Shown here: in pieces, positions 38,089 to 48,869 of the stretch
How the letters are laid out: the number at the start of each line of letters is the position of its first letter
Numbering within the stretch: position 1 is the stretch's first letter
Assembly (NCBI GenBank): GCA_030685235.1
Contig: MU839276.1
Coordinates: 1-52,390, forward strand
Length of the DNA: 52,390 nt
Source: Copromyces sp. CBS 386.78
Taxonomy: Eukaryota > Ascomycota > Sordariomycetes > Sordariales > Sordariaceae
Direction: 5' to 3'
Notes under the pieces: model-generated
Seen by the model: only the letters and a program-made list of their open reading frames with translations
Databases searched by the model: none
What the model was told of the DNA's origin: nothing
Position numbers and translations under genes: made by a program

Positions 38089-38449
38089 TATTATAGTAAG
38101 ATAATATTAACTATTTATATTTATTTAATTAAGCCCGATAGGGTCGAAATCGACTATATTAGGTTCGGCTTTAAGACCTATACTAAAATCGATATAGTCG
38201 GACTCGATATTAAATAGTATTAAATTTAATAATATTGAATTTAAATAATTACAATCTAGAATTCAAGTTAATAAGTAATATTATTAAGTAAATACTTTGG
38301 TTGTATATAAATTGATTAATATCTTCCTCTCTTCGAGAAAGGGGAGATAGATAACTATTAACTACTTAGTATTGTATTAGGCACTATTATACCGGATAGT
38401 GTCCAGTATGACAGTGCCAGGTATGTACTAGCCTATAGTTCGCGTAACA
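38089..38449 (-). repeat. 5' LTR of Gypsy-3
   Basis: 361 bp, plus-strand borders tattatagtaag and cgcgtaaca (minus-strand start TGTTACGCG). The outer side (38,380-38,449) keeps CA/TG dinucleotides, e.g. gtccagtatgacagtgccag. The inner side is mutated, a mirror image of the partner LTR. Confidence 0.92.
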
Positions 38450-38454
38450 GTAGT
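38450..38454. repeat. Target-site duplication GTAGT, right copy
   Basis: Identical to 27,404-27,408. Confidence 0.9.
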
Positions 38455-39610
38455 CGCAATTTTTATTAAGAATATTCTTCTTTCTTCCCCTTCGTATTTT
38501 TTTTTAAAGTTTAGCCCGAATAATCTCCGCTTCCTTATTCTTCGCCTTTATTTCCTATATAATCGATTCAAATTATTTTATATTAATATTAACCTACAGG
38601 ACTCCTTTAATTAAAATAGTTATAATATTTAAAGATATAATAACCTTTTTTTTAAAGACTATTTTAATTTAAATCTAATATTTTTAATATTAATCCTTAA
38701 TTAATTCGTTGAAAATAATTATATAATTTCCGCTCGTTATTATTTTAGTAATTACGTAGACTATTTTATATAAGCTTTTTTAAAGCGCTTTTAACGGCCT
38801 ACTTTATATTATTATTCGAATATATAGTAAATTTAGTAGTAATTTGGGCCCTTTTAATAGTAAACTAGCGTTTATAGTTAGAAGGGATAAATTTTTTAGT
38901 AGTAACGGTAGGTAAGTAGTAGAGGGTAGCGTTAATTTTATTTAATAATTTCCGAATAATATTAACCTATTTTTTCGGCGCTTCTTAAGCGTTTTTCTTT
39001 ATTTCCTTCGAAATAAATTTCTTTAAATTATTAATATCCTTCTTAATAATAAATTAGGCTTTAGCGGCCTTATTTGCCTTAAGTATTTTAGACCCACTTT
39101 TTTCGCAGAAATTTTCGCGAATTCGAAAAGGAATTTTCGAGCTTAACGACGGTCGTTGGTTAATATAGCGGCGTAATTTATAATTTTATTCGCTATAATA
39201 ATAAATTTCTTTATAATTTTATTATTTTCCTTTGTTTTTTTTGAAGTCTTTGTAGTAAATACGGCGTTAGGGTTATTATATTTTGAAATGCTTCTAAGAG
39301 GGTTGTAGACGTTGTTTTCGAGCCTATTCGTACCTTTATTAATTATTATTGGCAGCGACGGTTTAACGTTATCGCTACAGTCATTGTAGGATATTACGGA
39401 GGGGGTAAATAACCTTCTTAAATCGATTGCCGTTGTCGGTTTTCGTTTTGGAGCACTTCCTGACTAGAAATCGGCGTTTCCGGTTTCGGCGTCTTTTTAG
39501 AGCTTAGAGTAGAAATATTAAAAGAGGAGTTTTTGCTAAATTTAAAATTAATTTATAATAAAATTAATTATTTTAATATAATATACGTATTAATTATATT
39601 TTAATAACGA
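38450..39610 (-). pseudogene. LINE 5' part: ORF1 (gag-like) remnant
   Basis: Minus strand, upstream continuation of the LINE whose ORF2 lies at 23.9-27.4 kb. From about 39,500 downwards the frame reads G-S-A-P-K-R-K-P-T-T-A-I-D-L-R-R-L-F with few stops and is less mutated than its surroundings. It then passes into a Lys/Arg-rich stretch near 38,500 (K-E-A-E-I-I-R-A-K-L). That fits a basic, RNA-binding ORF1 of a fungal LINE, but no zinc knuckle was seen. Assignment rests mainly on position and strand. Confidence 0.5.
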
Positions 39611-39616
39611 GACTTT

Positions 39617-41200
39617 CTTGCTCTTCCTAAATTGTATAAAGAATTATATTATTATCCTTTCTATACTATTTTTCGTTGAATTAAGTAAGAATATATAATT
39701 AATTATAAAGAGAAGAAATTATAAATATAGGTCAATAAAAGTAAATAGAGGATTAATAATAAGGTTCCCCTTAATTCTATATAGGTATATACGTATAAAT
39801 TTAATATAAAAGGATTCTTCCTAAAATATGAAATTTATTTAATTATACGAAGAGATTAATAAGAATATAATAGCGTACGCGATATATATATAGCTACCTT
39901 TGTAATCTACTCCTTATAAATTATAATAATTATTATAATTTATTTTAATTTCGAATTTAAATAGTATAATATTATTAATACTTTTGTTAATACGTATTTT
40001 AATAAGCTTATCTATATATAAGCGCCCTAGGGATATAAATAGAAAAGAAAGATATTAAAATTATTAAAAGCTTTTTATAGTTTACGCAAATCCCCTTTAT
40101 TATAGTAGAAGGAATTTACTAGAACCCTTTTAAAAACTAGCCTTTCAATTATCCCTATAGAGCTATATATTTATATTTATTATAATATAATAGTCTTCTT
40201 CTATATTAATAATATTATTATTATTTATAAGGGAGAATACTTTAACTTAGCTATCTAGGTAATTACTATACTTAAAGACTACTATTAATTTATAGGTAAT
40301 TATAATTTTTAATAGTTTTTTAGTATTGAAATCCTTTGAAATAGGTTAAAACGGTTAATTTAGTTATTTTAACGACAATATATTTTGAAAATTAAAGAAA
40401 ACCTTATATAGAATAGGAAAATTCCTAATACCCTTATAATATAAGAAGAATTAATATTTTCTATAGAGATAGCCCTTTAATATTTAATTAAGTAGTATTA
40501 AAGGGCTATTAGCGAACTCTTTTATTTAATAATTATTACCCAGCTAAATTTATTATTTATAGTTTCCTAATTAATTCGTTTCTTTACTAACCCTAATCTT
40601 TATTACTACTACGTTAGCGATTAGTTTAAACCCTTTATTAAAAATACTATAAATTATACGTTATTATTAGAGGGTAAATATAATTTTAATATATTAACCG
40701 ATTCGTCCTTCGCTAATAATATATTAGATTGTAAGAGCTTTTAAAGGTTTATAATATAATTATTTAGATGTATAGTAAATTAGTAAACTAATAAATAAAA
40801 TATAATTACAACCTCTACTACTAAAGTAAAATTACTATCCATCTTTTAAAGAATAAAGGAAAGTATATAAGTAAAACGCTTCTTTTAAACCCTTATAATA
40901 AAATTTAAATTCGATATTATCCTTTTAGAATATAATAATAAGCAAACGATCCGCTTTATTACGAAAGAGAACGCCAAATTCTAGACTAAATTTAAATATA
41001 TAAATATTTATAATTACTAATTTAAGGAGGGGTAGTAGCGGGGTTTTTTCAAGATTTATTACGTACTTACTAAAGAGATAATTGCCGACGGTTTAACGAA
41101 GGCGTTGCTAGTTAATAAGTATAAGGAATTTATAAATTAATTAAACCTTTAAGATATTAAAGTAATAAAAGAGGAATTAAATAAGCTATTACTTAAGGTA
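39617..41200 (+). pseudogene. Copia-2 reverse transcriptase and RNase H remnant, right part
   Basis: Plus strand. It starts in the linker before RT (L-A-L-P-K-L-Y-K-E-L, matching L-P-x-x-P-K-x-x-K-E-L). RT: V-Y-T-Y-K-F-N-I-K-G-F near 39,790, then L-K-L-L-K-A-F-Y-S-L-R-K-S-P-L-L near 40,054-40,105, and the box Y-I-N-N (ancestral Y-V-D-D) at 40,202-40,213. RNase H: T-D-S-S-F-A-N-N near 40,697, T-T-S-T-T-K-V-K (ancestral T-S-T-T-E-A-E) near 40,810, E-Y-N-N-K-Q-T-I-R-L near 40,928, and I-A-D-G-L-T-K-A-L near 41,083. It continues the integrase fragment at 20.3-21.7 kb. Confidence 0.88.
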
Positions 41201-41830
41201 AAGGCGAATTACTTGATTATAAGGATTTGTAAGGAGGATTAGGAGGAGTAAATTTTATTAAGTAATAAAAAGGAAGGAAAAACGGTAATTATAAGTATAA
41301 ATTACTTACTTATATAATACGGCAGAAATAATTTCTATAAATTGAAAGGGTCCTATATAATATATAATCTATATAAGGAGGAAAAAGGAGTAAAATTTTT
41401 AATATTAATAGGGTTCGAACCTATAATTTTTAGGGATAGTTTATAAACTACTAATAATATTAATACGTATATTATAAAATATGTTTAAATAATAAGAATA
41501 ATTTAAGATTTAATTCTAACGTTCTAACTATTAAATTACAGGATCCGGGTTATTATTAAAAACTAATACTATCGACCTTCCTTATAAAAGGTAATTAATA
41601 GCGGGTAACGCTTTTAAAAGCGACCGTTAAGGGAGATATAAAAAGGAAGTAAAATTGTAAATAGCTTTATTTATACCAGCTTTCTAGGTATTTTACCTAG
41701 TACAATTAGGGGAGTATATTAGAAATAAGGATGTATAAGGGTAGTACTTATATAATTTAGCGAGTTTAGTGTATTGTATTAACTAGATTTTCTATAAGGG
41801 ATTTCTAGGCACACAGAACTCAATACAATA
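41200..41830 (+). repeat. 3' end and probable 3' LTR of Copia-2
   Basis: After the RNase H, non-coding AT-rich sequence runs to about 41,790. There CA dinucleotides reappear within a few dozen bases (ggcacacagaactcaataca). This is where the LTR should end and island sequence begin. The LTR's inner border and terminal dinucleotides could not be fixed, because the 5' LTR is not recognisable near 20 kb. Confidence 0.45.
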
Positions 41831-43600
41831 CTAGTCTCATTTACTCAGCCACCTCCGCTCGGACCATCGCAGTCTTGGAATTCCTTATAGGACCAAATAA
41901 ACCCCACCCCCACCAATTACAATGTCACACCATTTGGACCCGTAGGTTCCAAGCTACGCGCCACATGCTTTGCTGTGGCGGCCGAAAAGCGGGGCGGATC
42001 CGTAGGGGAAAAAATGGGGGCTGACAATTTGGAGAGCGTCGTTGTTATGAGAGACTACACAATACACAGTCTTCTCCCTACTTCCAGAATACCCCTGCAC
42101 GTGCTAATATTCTACAGGAGTCGGGGTTCGACAGCGCAGTGCTTGAACGGTGGGACACTGCAGTGGGAAGGGATGACGCCATAAGATGAACCACTACGAC
42201 TTCCCCTCCATGATGTTCACCACAGCCAGCCATTGAACCACAAAACTTCGGTGACAGGAATGCGGTGAGGGTGAGATCGATTCCATCCCGCATCAAAGCG
42301 AGCATTAAGACGCTGTGATATACGTTGGACTGTGGAATTCTGCTGGTGGTCATTTATCAAGGAAAAATCGTTCCTCTCGTCACCTCTGAGAGTAGGTACA
42401 TACCAGCCATCCCTCAAAAACAAGATTTCTCAATCATGTTGATGAAAACCATGAGCGCGAGCACCGTTTGACGCAATCCTGCTTCAAAGATGGCTGAAAG
42501 ATAGTCCCATTGTGACGATGAGATGTTCCAGTAAACGCCACGACTAGTTCTTTATCTTCTATAGCTACCAGGTCTTGGTCCCTACTTAGATAGACGATGA
42601 TATTGAACTGATGGTTACGGTACCATGTGTGTAATACGGGGAGCGCCCCGTCAATATGACTGGCCAGAAGCATCGACTTGAATGCCATTGGAGTTGTCAC
42701 AGATGCCCAAAGGAGGGCTCCTTTGATTCGCAACTGAATGGTAAAGAGACTTTGGTGTAACCCGTCCGCCCGCATATCCTGTCAACCTGTACAACCTTAC
42801 AAGTGCCGTGGCAATAGGTACCACAGGCTCAGAGGGCTCTCGGGAACCCGGTGCTCGTCTACCTACCTTGGCGTTTTGTGTGTCCAGGTGTCGCAGATTC
42901 GCGCCGGAGCCGGGAGTGTATCAAACCATAACGTTCAGGAGTTCCTCATGGCAACCCACGGGTGTACCTGGACACTGAGAATCCCGACTCGGTATCCCCT
43001 GAATCCGAAAAAAAAAGAAATAACGGGTTAAAAACGAAAAGCAGATAAGGTTGTCCATACCTAAAACACACCCCTTCCTGATCACTGCTGAAACATCGAG
43101 ATCATGAACCCTCGTGGGATGTGCGCCTGCGGGGAATTCTGAAAAAAGATATTATTGTTTTGAGAATTCAAAAGGACATACCGATGCGCATAACATGTCT
43201 CCAGAGATCCCTCTGCCTGTCTGGTAGTGTAGCGGGGAGGACAGCAGGGGCACATTGTCATCGTCGGGTGGTATCCATCCCGATCGACATTGCAAGATGG
43301 AGATACGTAGCGAGTTTTAAAAAGATGTAAGTTGGAGTTTGGAGTATGTCGAGCTGATGTCCTGATTGAAGGACAAGCATGAGGTCCAGGTAACACCATG
43401 CACAGGCACTCTCAGATTCAGCAATAATCCGTCCCCCAGATTTCTTCCGTCCTCCGTTTTATGAGTGTCACCGTTCGCTGGGGATGTTTTTGGCTGACGA
43501 TAACTGTGATCACATCTCGGGTTGTACAGCGTCCACACTCAGATTTGAGGCGAGGACATACATCTTTTTAAAATCACGACCGCCCTTTTCTCGATATCGT
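41831..43600. other. Island sequence without a convincing gene
   Basis: Normal base composition. Short open frames occur on the minus strand (42,434-42,775, 113 codons; 42,217-42,423, 68 codons), in different frames and with no recognisable domain. They could be exons of a decayed or unusual gene but show no supporting motif. No repeat or RNA gene seen. Confidence 0.5.
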
Positions 43601-43618
43601 TTGGGTAGATGAGCAAGA

Positions 43619-43701
43619 GCGCCGCATATCGAAGTGGTTAACCGGCCGCCTACGGATCATGGCTCAGGCATAACTCGGGACTTCAATCCTTATGTCGGTG
43701 C
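43619..43701 (+). tRNA. tRNA-like sequence, possibly a Leu/Ser-type pseudo-tRNA
   Basis: gcgccgc at the start can pair with gtcggtgc at the end, with one wobble and one mismatch. tatcgaagtggttaa resembles the internal promoter A box of Leu/Ser tRNAs, and gacttcaatcc is a weak B box. The length (83 nt) suits a tRNA with a long variable arm. Against it: the D stem and the anticodon stem do not pair well, so I cannot name an anticodon. Confidence 0.25.
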
Positions 43702-46300
43702 CTGTTGTTGGCAGCTCTGTAAAGAAATGCGAACTCCTTGGGCCGCCTGAGCCTCTTGAGCCACTTGAGCCACTCTCCTTTTGGGCGGGCTGGGGAAGGA
43801 GAAGGTTGGGATGAGGAGGATCTTGATCTTAACGGTGATCGCCATCAGTAAAAACCCTTTAGCAATTCGCTACTCCACGGTGATCAGACAATAGCGGGTC
43901 ATTTGCGAGATACCAACATGATGGGCATGGCAGCAAGTGCATCAAGCAAGGCCGAGTTCCTTATTTAAGGTTGAGATGGTCACGTTGGGATAGTAGAGAT
44001 AGGTGGTGGAGGTGGTTTCAACTGAGAGAATGAGTTCATCTGTACAATGATTGGACCAGAAGGAAGGCGCCACTGGCGGTTGTCGCGACATGACGGGTGA
44101 TGCACGGCAAAATATTTTGACCACGCGATGCTCGGTTTTGTTCAGAAATTCAGGGTCGAGTGCCGAGGGAAAGAGTTTGCAAGCTTGAAAGAATGCTGGG
44201 CCCGATGGCGCTGCTGAAATCAAGTCCCGACAGCTGGGTAAGGCACATTTGGGACGAAGCGGTGGGCGACAACACAGTCGAGACAGTATCGGAAAATGCT
44301 GAGTCGATATATCAGTTTTGGCGTTCTGGATTTCGGAATGCTATATACTCTCGAATATGGGTCTTCAAAACCGTCGGGTGTTACATGTAACGGACAGTAA
44401 AAAGATCTTCCGGGAGTGTTGCCCTTTGGAGTTGCAAGTGCACCTTCTGTTCCTGTCTCCGTTAGCCAATGACTTTCATTGCTTTACTATACCAAGAGTT
44501 TATGAACAAGGTTCGGCAGCATCGTCGAAGCTCCAAAAGAACCAGACGATATCGAGGATGGCCTCCCACACTGCCAAAACTGCTACACAGCAGACGAATG
44601 AGTACCGTAGACACCAGCGAGAACAAATGCTCCAATCAAACGGACAGTTCATTGCTGCTGCCGCCGACAATGTCGAGATGGAAAATCCAATCACAGACAC
44701 CTTGGCATTCCCAGTCTGAGACCCCATGGCGGCCAATCTTACCAATGGAAGGCCCTGGTCGAAGGGGTCTCGGGCCCCCCCTGGCTGGTCCTCCCCACTC
44801 GTGTTCTTGGGCCTGTTCGTCTTTGCCCGTTGTGGCAGCCAAGGCTTGAAAGGACCCGAAGCCACTGCTATGAGGCTTGTGATGAGAACCAGAGGCGCCG
44901 TTTTGGTCCCGTAGATTGCTATGGTGCTCGTGCCGTTCTGCAATGGACTTGGCTTTGGAACACTTATAACTGTACTGCGTGCCAGTGTCATAGAGGTACT
45001 CGGATTTCAGGCTTTCTCGGCTCCTTCTCGTGAAGCGTTGGTCACGACGATGGTGAGTGTGCAAATGGATGCCCAGCCCGTATCCATCCAGGTGACCGTC
45101 GAAAAGAGAAAAACTTGGTGAAGCGCAAAACCCCAATCCCTGGTCGAAGAGGGGGAAGAAGTGTGAAATGTGTGAAAGTCTTTGCATTTTTGCAGCGCTA
45201 AAAGATGGCGTAAAAACACTAGCGGAGACCCCTCAAGAAAAGCTGGGAGCCTGGAGAACGACAAGGCATTGAAAGGCAAAAGGCAAGGGTTCCACGTCCA
45301 AAAGCCGAGCATTTGGATGGGAAAGTGGACTCGACAGTCCGCTTTAACTTGAAACGCGAGTCTTTATCACTGTTCTAACTGATCACCAAAATTGCGCTTC
45401 CTGATTCCCATCATCTCTGTCGATGCCATCGTCTTCTCCGATTGTCCTCGGGGCCCTCATTAAACTTGAATTGGATGGCTTGACCGTGCCCTCCTCCGCC
45501 TCGCCTACAGTGCCTGGCCGTTGATAAGCTTGTTGATGAGGATTGCGAGGTTGGTGCTGGAAGATTTCCTGAAGGAATGGATGGGCGTGCGCAGAGAGTT
45601 CGGGACGGAGGCTCAGAGAGCTTTTTTGCTTCTTTTCTGACTGGACTGCCCTCTGATCCTGGTCGTCTTTGCAAGCCCCCTTCATTGGAGCTCATTCCTT
45701 TTGCGACGCCGGCCTCAGGGGAAAACGCGAGACACCAAGGAACTGGAGATGGTGTGAAAATGCAACCACCAGAAGCTAGAAATATGGTGTGTGTGATGGA
45801 CAAAAAGTGGAAGTCAAGAACCCGTCCAGTCCAGTGTCATGCATTGGGATGCATGCGATCGAAGACGTGCGGTGACGCTAGGCGATCTGTTGACTGTATG
45901 CTGCTGTATGCACGTCGACAGGTGCAGCATCCAAAGCCAACCTCCTGTCTTCTGTCTGTCTCTCCTCTGACGGGACCGTTTTGGGGTTTGTTGCGCACCG
46001 TTAATCTGAAATGCGACCACCCACCACCACAACCACACCATGCCACCGTCCGGACGGCTACCACGGCTGGCACGGCTTCCACGTTGTGTGACGGAGGACG
46101 GTGGTATGCCAGGTTGACTGGTCTCTTCTTGTTCCCCAGCACCACCCCCGTCAGGTCCTGACCAGGTCTTGACAAGCGTAATGACCCCATGCAGAACTGG
46201 GTCTCATTAAAATAACATCTGCCCACCCTCGTGGATCCCTCTGCCGTTCCTCGTTGCTCCTCCCCATTTCCTCCATCAGAATAGTTCGACGCCAAGCCAG
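43702..46300. other. Island sequence with several overlapping short open frames, no clear gene
   Basis: Normal composition. Open frames of 60-190 codons overlap on both strands between 44,160 and 45,810, a typical by-product of GC-richer sequence. No domain was recognised in any. The minus-strand frame at 44,500-44,991 is listed separately because of its hydrophobic segments. The final part, from about 46,150, is CT-rich and is the likely promoter and leader of the gene at 46,417. Confidence 0.4.
44500..44991 (-). CDS. Doubtful hypothetical protein with three hydrophobic segments
   Basis: 163 codons from an ATG at 44,991 to a stop. Hydrophobic stretches at residues about 31-48, 97-114 and 129-153 could be membrane segments, separated by a Pro/Gly/Lys-rich loop (residues 49-80). 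I recognise no family. Other frames of similar length cover the same bases on both strands (for example a 183-codon minus-strand frame at 44,636-45,187). The call therefore rests only on hydrophobicity and may be wrong. Introns joining it to upstream sequence are possible but no convincing splice pair was identified. Confidence 0.15.
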   Translation of the reverse strand: MTLARSTVISVPKPSPLQNGTSTIAIYGTKTAPLVLITSLIAVASGPFKPWLPQRAKTNRPKNTSGEDQPGGARDPFDQGLPLVRLAAMGSQTGNAKVSVIGFSISTLSAAAAMNCPFDWSICSRWCLRYSFVCCVAVLAVWEAILDIVWFFWSFDDAAEPCS

Positions 46301-46339
46301 GGCAGCACACAAAAGACTCACTAGCTTTCTAATATCTAC

Positions 46340-46416
46340 TTGAGCCTGCCCTTCCCCAGGGCTTCAACACTCGCTACTTTGCTCTCTTCACCCAGAATCC
46401 CATCACCAGCTACACC
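46340..46416 (+). promoter_or_regulatory. CT-rich leader and start context of the 46,417 gene
   Basis: The 150 bases before the ATG are pyrimidine-rich (cctcgttgctcctccccatttcc, split here near 46,245-46,267), as is common around fungal transcription starts. The start codon stands in a good context, ctacaccATGtc, with A at -3. No TATA box is obvious. Confidence 0.4.
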
Positions 46417-47643
46417 ATGTCGACAGAACCACAGTCCCTCCCGGTCAGGGAGAGCATATCAACTCTTACAACGACCATCTCAGAGACCCGTACATCCGAT
46501 AACACAACCGCCCAGATCTACACCCGGAACCCATCTTGCGACGGCACAATGTACGACGAATTCCATGAAGTGGTGGATACCAAGGCGGGAGAGCAGAAGG
46601 AGGAGGAGACTGTTCCGGCATTGCCTCAGAAGAGTGCTCTGAGGGCTTCGAGGTTGCTTGACAGCTTGGTTCAGCTCAAGATGAGTGGGACGGTTGAGAC
46701 TGCCGAGTTGGAAAAGCCGTCTCCACTCGGCGACGTCTATCTCTCTTCTGAGGAGGATGCTTCCTCAGACACCGACAGCCTATCCGACTATGGCTACGAG
46801 TCCAGCAACGAGAAGGAAGCCTCTACCGCCACACCGACATCCCGACGAGGCAGCCGTGAAGACACCGCCCGTGTTGTTTCGGTTATCTTTTCTGGCAGGC
46901 CCTCGATCGTCGACCTCACTACCCTCAGGAGGGGTTCCGCAGCGCCGAGCCTAGGGCACATGAGGAAGCGGTCAAGCACAGTGTCCTGCAACATCCCCAT
47001 CGAGCGGACGATCACACCAGCCAGCCCCATGTCAGCTTTTGCGCTTCCCGAGAGGAAGAGCAGTCTTCCCATCGACATGATGCCCATGAGGAAGCCTCAG
47101 TTCCTCAACGTTGACCCGTTCGCGAACGGCAGCACCTACTCGCTGGATGTTCCCAGGGCCGATACTCCTGAGGAGGCAACAAGCCCGGCGAGATCACCGA
47201 GGACACCAACCATGACTTTGTTGAGGGGAGTTACGAGGACCTTCAGCCTCGTCAGGAAGAGGAGCCGTCCGGCGCTGGCGAGCCCCCAGCCACCACAGGA
47301 GCGCACCACACCGCCTCCCTCCAGGCACTCTATGAGGCCACCACCATCCCGCAGCAGCATGATGCCGCTCTCTGTGACCACCCCTCTTTCCGAGGAAGCT
47401 CCAGAGCAGCTTGTTGTACCGGGCTCTCCAGCGACCTCTGACAAGTCATCAAGAAAGAACTTCAGAATGTCCTCGCCATTTGGACCATCCCCATCACCCC
47501 AGCCTTCATCGCTGTCCGAGGAGTGTGCTTCGCCCATCTCTCCTCTTTCCCCAACCAGCGCGCCCAGGAGGGGACTTCTGAGCGGATTTGCCGCAAGGCG
47601 CAAGAGCATCAAGCTGACGGGGAGGATCAACATCTCCGCATAA
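46417..47643 (+). CDS. Ser/Pro-rich conserved fungal protein of unknown function, 408 aa
   Basis: Single uninterrupted frame with a good start context, the only convincing gene in the window. About one residue in five is Ser or Thr and the protein is probably largely disordered. In order: Ser/Thr-rich N-terminus (1-65); a short helical block S-A-L-R-A-S-R-L-L-D-S-L-V (73-85); a very acidic Ser patch beginning Y-L-S-S-E-E-D-A-S-S-D-T-D (108-132); a hydrophobic core A-R-V-V-S-V-I-F-S-G-R-P-S-I-V-D-L (151-167) flanked by R-R-G-S sites; Pro-rich segments with many S-P/T-P sites (245-385); and a basic C-terminus R-R-K-S-I-K-L (394-400). From memory, the acidic patch plus the V-S-V-I-F-S-G core recur in uncharacterised proteins of other filamentous ascomycetes. 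No signal peptide or membrane segment. Abundant R-x-x-S and S-P sites suggest phosphorylation. Codon use and composition match the island, not the flanks. Confidence 0.85.
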   Translation: MSTEPQSLPVRESISTLTTTISETRTSDNTTAQIYTRNPSCDGTMYDEFHEVVDTKAGEQKEEETVPALPQKSALRASRLLDSLVQLKMSGTVETAELEKPSPLGDVYLSSEEDASSDTDSLSDYGYESSNEKEASTATPTSRRGSREDTARVVSVIFSGRPSIVDLTTLRRGSAAPSLGHMRKRSSTVSCNIPIERTITPASPMSAFALPERKSSLPIDMMPMRKPQFLNVDPFANGSTYSLDVPRADTPEEATSPARSPRTPTMTLLRGVTRTFSLVRKRSRPALASPQPPQERTTPPPSRHSMRPPPSRSSMMPLSVTTPLSEEAPEQLVVPGSPATSDKSSRKNFRMSSPFGPSPSPQPSSLSEECASPISPLSPTSAPRRGLLSGFAARRKSIKLTGRINISA

Positions 47644-47860
47644 AGCGACACGATACACGCAGAGCATGTACCAAACCAAACCAGACACACTTGATATTTT
47701 TTTACGGCATATTGCAAGCGGCATGGCATTTTGAAAGCTTGGAAAGCGGGCAACACATTTTCCACTACAGACGCATACACACGCACGCACACACGGGAGA
47801 CGGTGTTAATTGTTTCGGGAGCTTAATACGGAAAAGAGGACGCAGACCGGAATGACTTAG
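47644..47860 (+). other. 3' untranslated and downstream sequence of the 46,417 gene
   Basis: After the TAA the sequence becomes AT-richer (ttgatatttttttacgg near 47,690), a plausible polyadenylation region. Other-frame open readings here are shadows. Confidence 0.35.
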
Positions 47861-47884
47861 ACACACACACACACACACACACAC
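47861..47884. repeat. (AC)12 microsatellite
   Basis: Twelve uninterrupted AC dinucleotides. That an array made entirely of CA steps persists shows this part of the island has not been subject to RIP. Confidence 0.95.
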
Positions 47885-48869
47885 ATTGGAGCAGAGTGGG
47901 AGGCAAACTCGATCTATCATGGTTGCGCGCAAGCATGTTTTAGCAGCAGCAAGCCGGCGGTTATTTTGAATTTTTCACATCTTGGGAGTTTTTGGGACAT
48001 GGGAGGTTTTCTACGCAACAGCAATTTTGTTGCTCTTGTTTTTACGAATGTTATGATACCACAGGGCGCTTCGTTTCTTCAGGCATATTATCCACACTAT
48101 TACTTTCCGTCTTGACACAGATGGCTTCAATCAAATTGAAAGACAGGCATTGTATGCCAAAACCACAAACACAGATCACACTCTCATCGCTACCATGACT
48201 TGCTATAATGGATGTGACATTGCGTTTGCTTTTTGCGAGATTCATGAACCAGATCTTTACCAAACTTGCACCTTGCGATCGGTCATCCCGGCCTGCCACT
48301 GAATGTCACCACCCATTTTTGCTTGCAATATCATTCCATTTTTGTTTTATTTATTTTCTTCATGCCACACCGGGAACCTAGCGAAGCGAATCGTGCTACT
48401 GTACCTAGCCCAGCAGCCCTGACGTTCGTGCCCTGGGGTTGTCCGGTGGGATGCCTGCCAATGTCTTTTCTGGTCAGGGCAGTGTAGCAGTGAGGTAGGG
48501 ATCGTGCGGAGATAATGGTTCCGTAGGGGAATTGCTGCGAACGACCGGTCGCAATGAGACGTCTTGGGGGTCTTGGCTTCACTTTGTTTCGTTCCCTTTC
48601 CCCTGCCCAGCTTTTTCATTGCGCACGCGTCGTCGGAATACAATGAGTAGGGGGTTGAGAAAAGTCCCACCATCACAACCCCCAAGTACATCCAATATTT
48701 TCTTACAGCGTTTTCGACAGTGCATGAACTGCTGTTAGCTTTCGGGTTTACGAGGTGGGATTGGAGGATGAATGACTTGCAGATTTGCAGGTCGTCACTT
48801 CCAGGCACGGCTGAGAGCAAAGGATGGGGAAATGCGCGAACGCCGTAGAACAACATCAATGCCAAAACT
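47885..48869. other. Intergenic island sequence, nothing recognised
   Basis: Normal composition. The longest open frame is 172 codons on the minus strand (48,347-48,865), without recognisable features. It ends against the Copia-3 LTR. Confidence 0.5.

Larger units (their letters stand above)
27409..38449 (-). mobile_element. Gypsy-3: complete 11-kb RIP-inactivated Ty3/Gypsy element
   Basis: An 11,041-bp element bounded by two 361-bp LTRs and the 5-bp duplication GTAGT. It is read on the minus strand: gag region about 35.5-38 kb, RT at 33.4 kb, integrase 31.4-32.3 kb, chromodomain-like stretch about 30.9-31.05 kb, and an additional coding-like region down to 27.8 kb. It belongs to a different lineage from Gypsy-1 and -2: the RT box context is I-Y-I-D-D-I-V-I-F-S, and the integrase has A-Y-H-P-Q-T-D-G-Q-S-E. 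It is inserted in the minus-strand LINE. Confidence 0.92.

Noticed and set aside
41405..41480. Minus-strand tRNA-like T arm (ataggttcgaacctat)
   Set aside because: The T arm is perfect, but no acceptor, D and anticodon stems of the right spacing could be folded around it; the palindrome tagtttataaacta does not fit an anticodon arm.
44636..45810. Several overlapping open frames of 100-190 codons on both strands
   Set aside because: They overlap one another in different frames, show no domain, and are expected by chance at this base composition.
46794..47792. Minus-strand open frames of 97 and 218 codons
   Set aside because: Shadows of the 408-residue gene on the plus strand.
48347..48865. 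172-codon minus-strand open frame
   Set aside because: No recognisable domain, runs up to the Copia-3 LTR border, and overlaps other frames; no better than chance.
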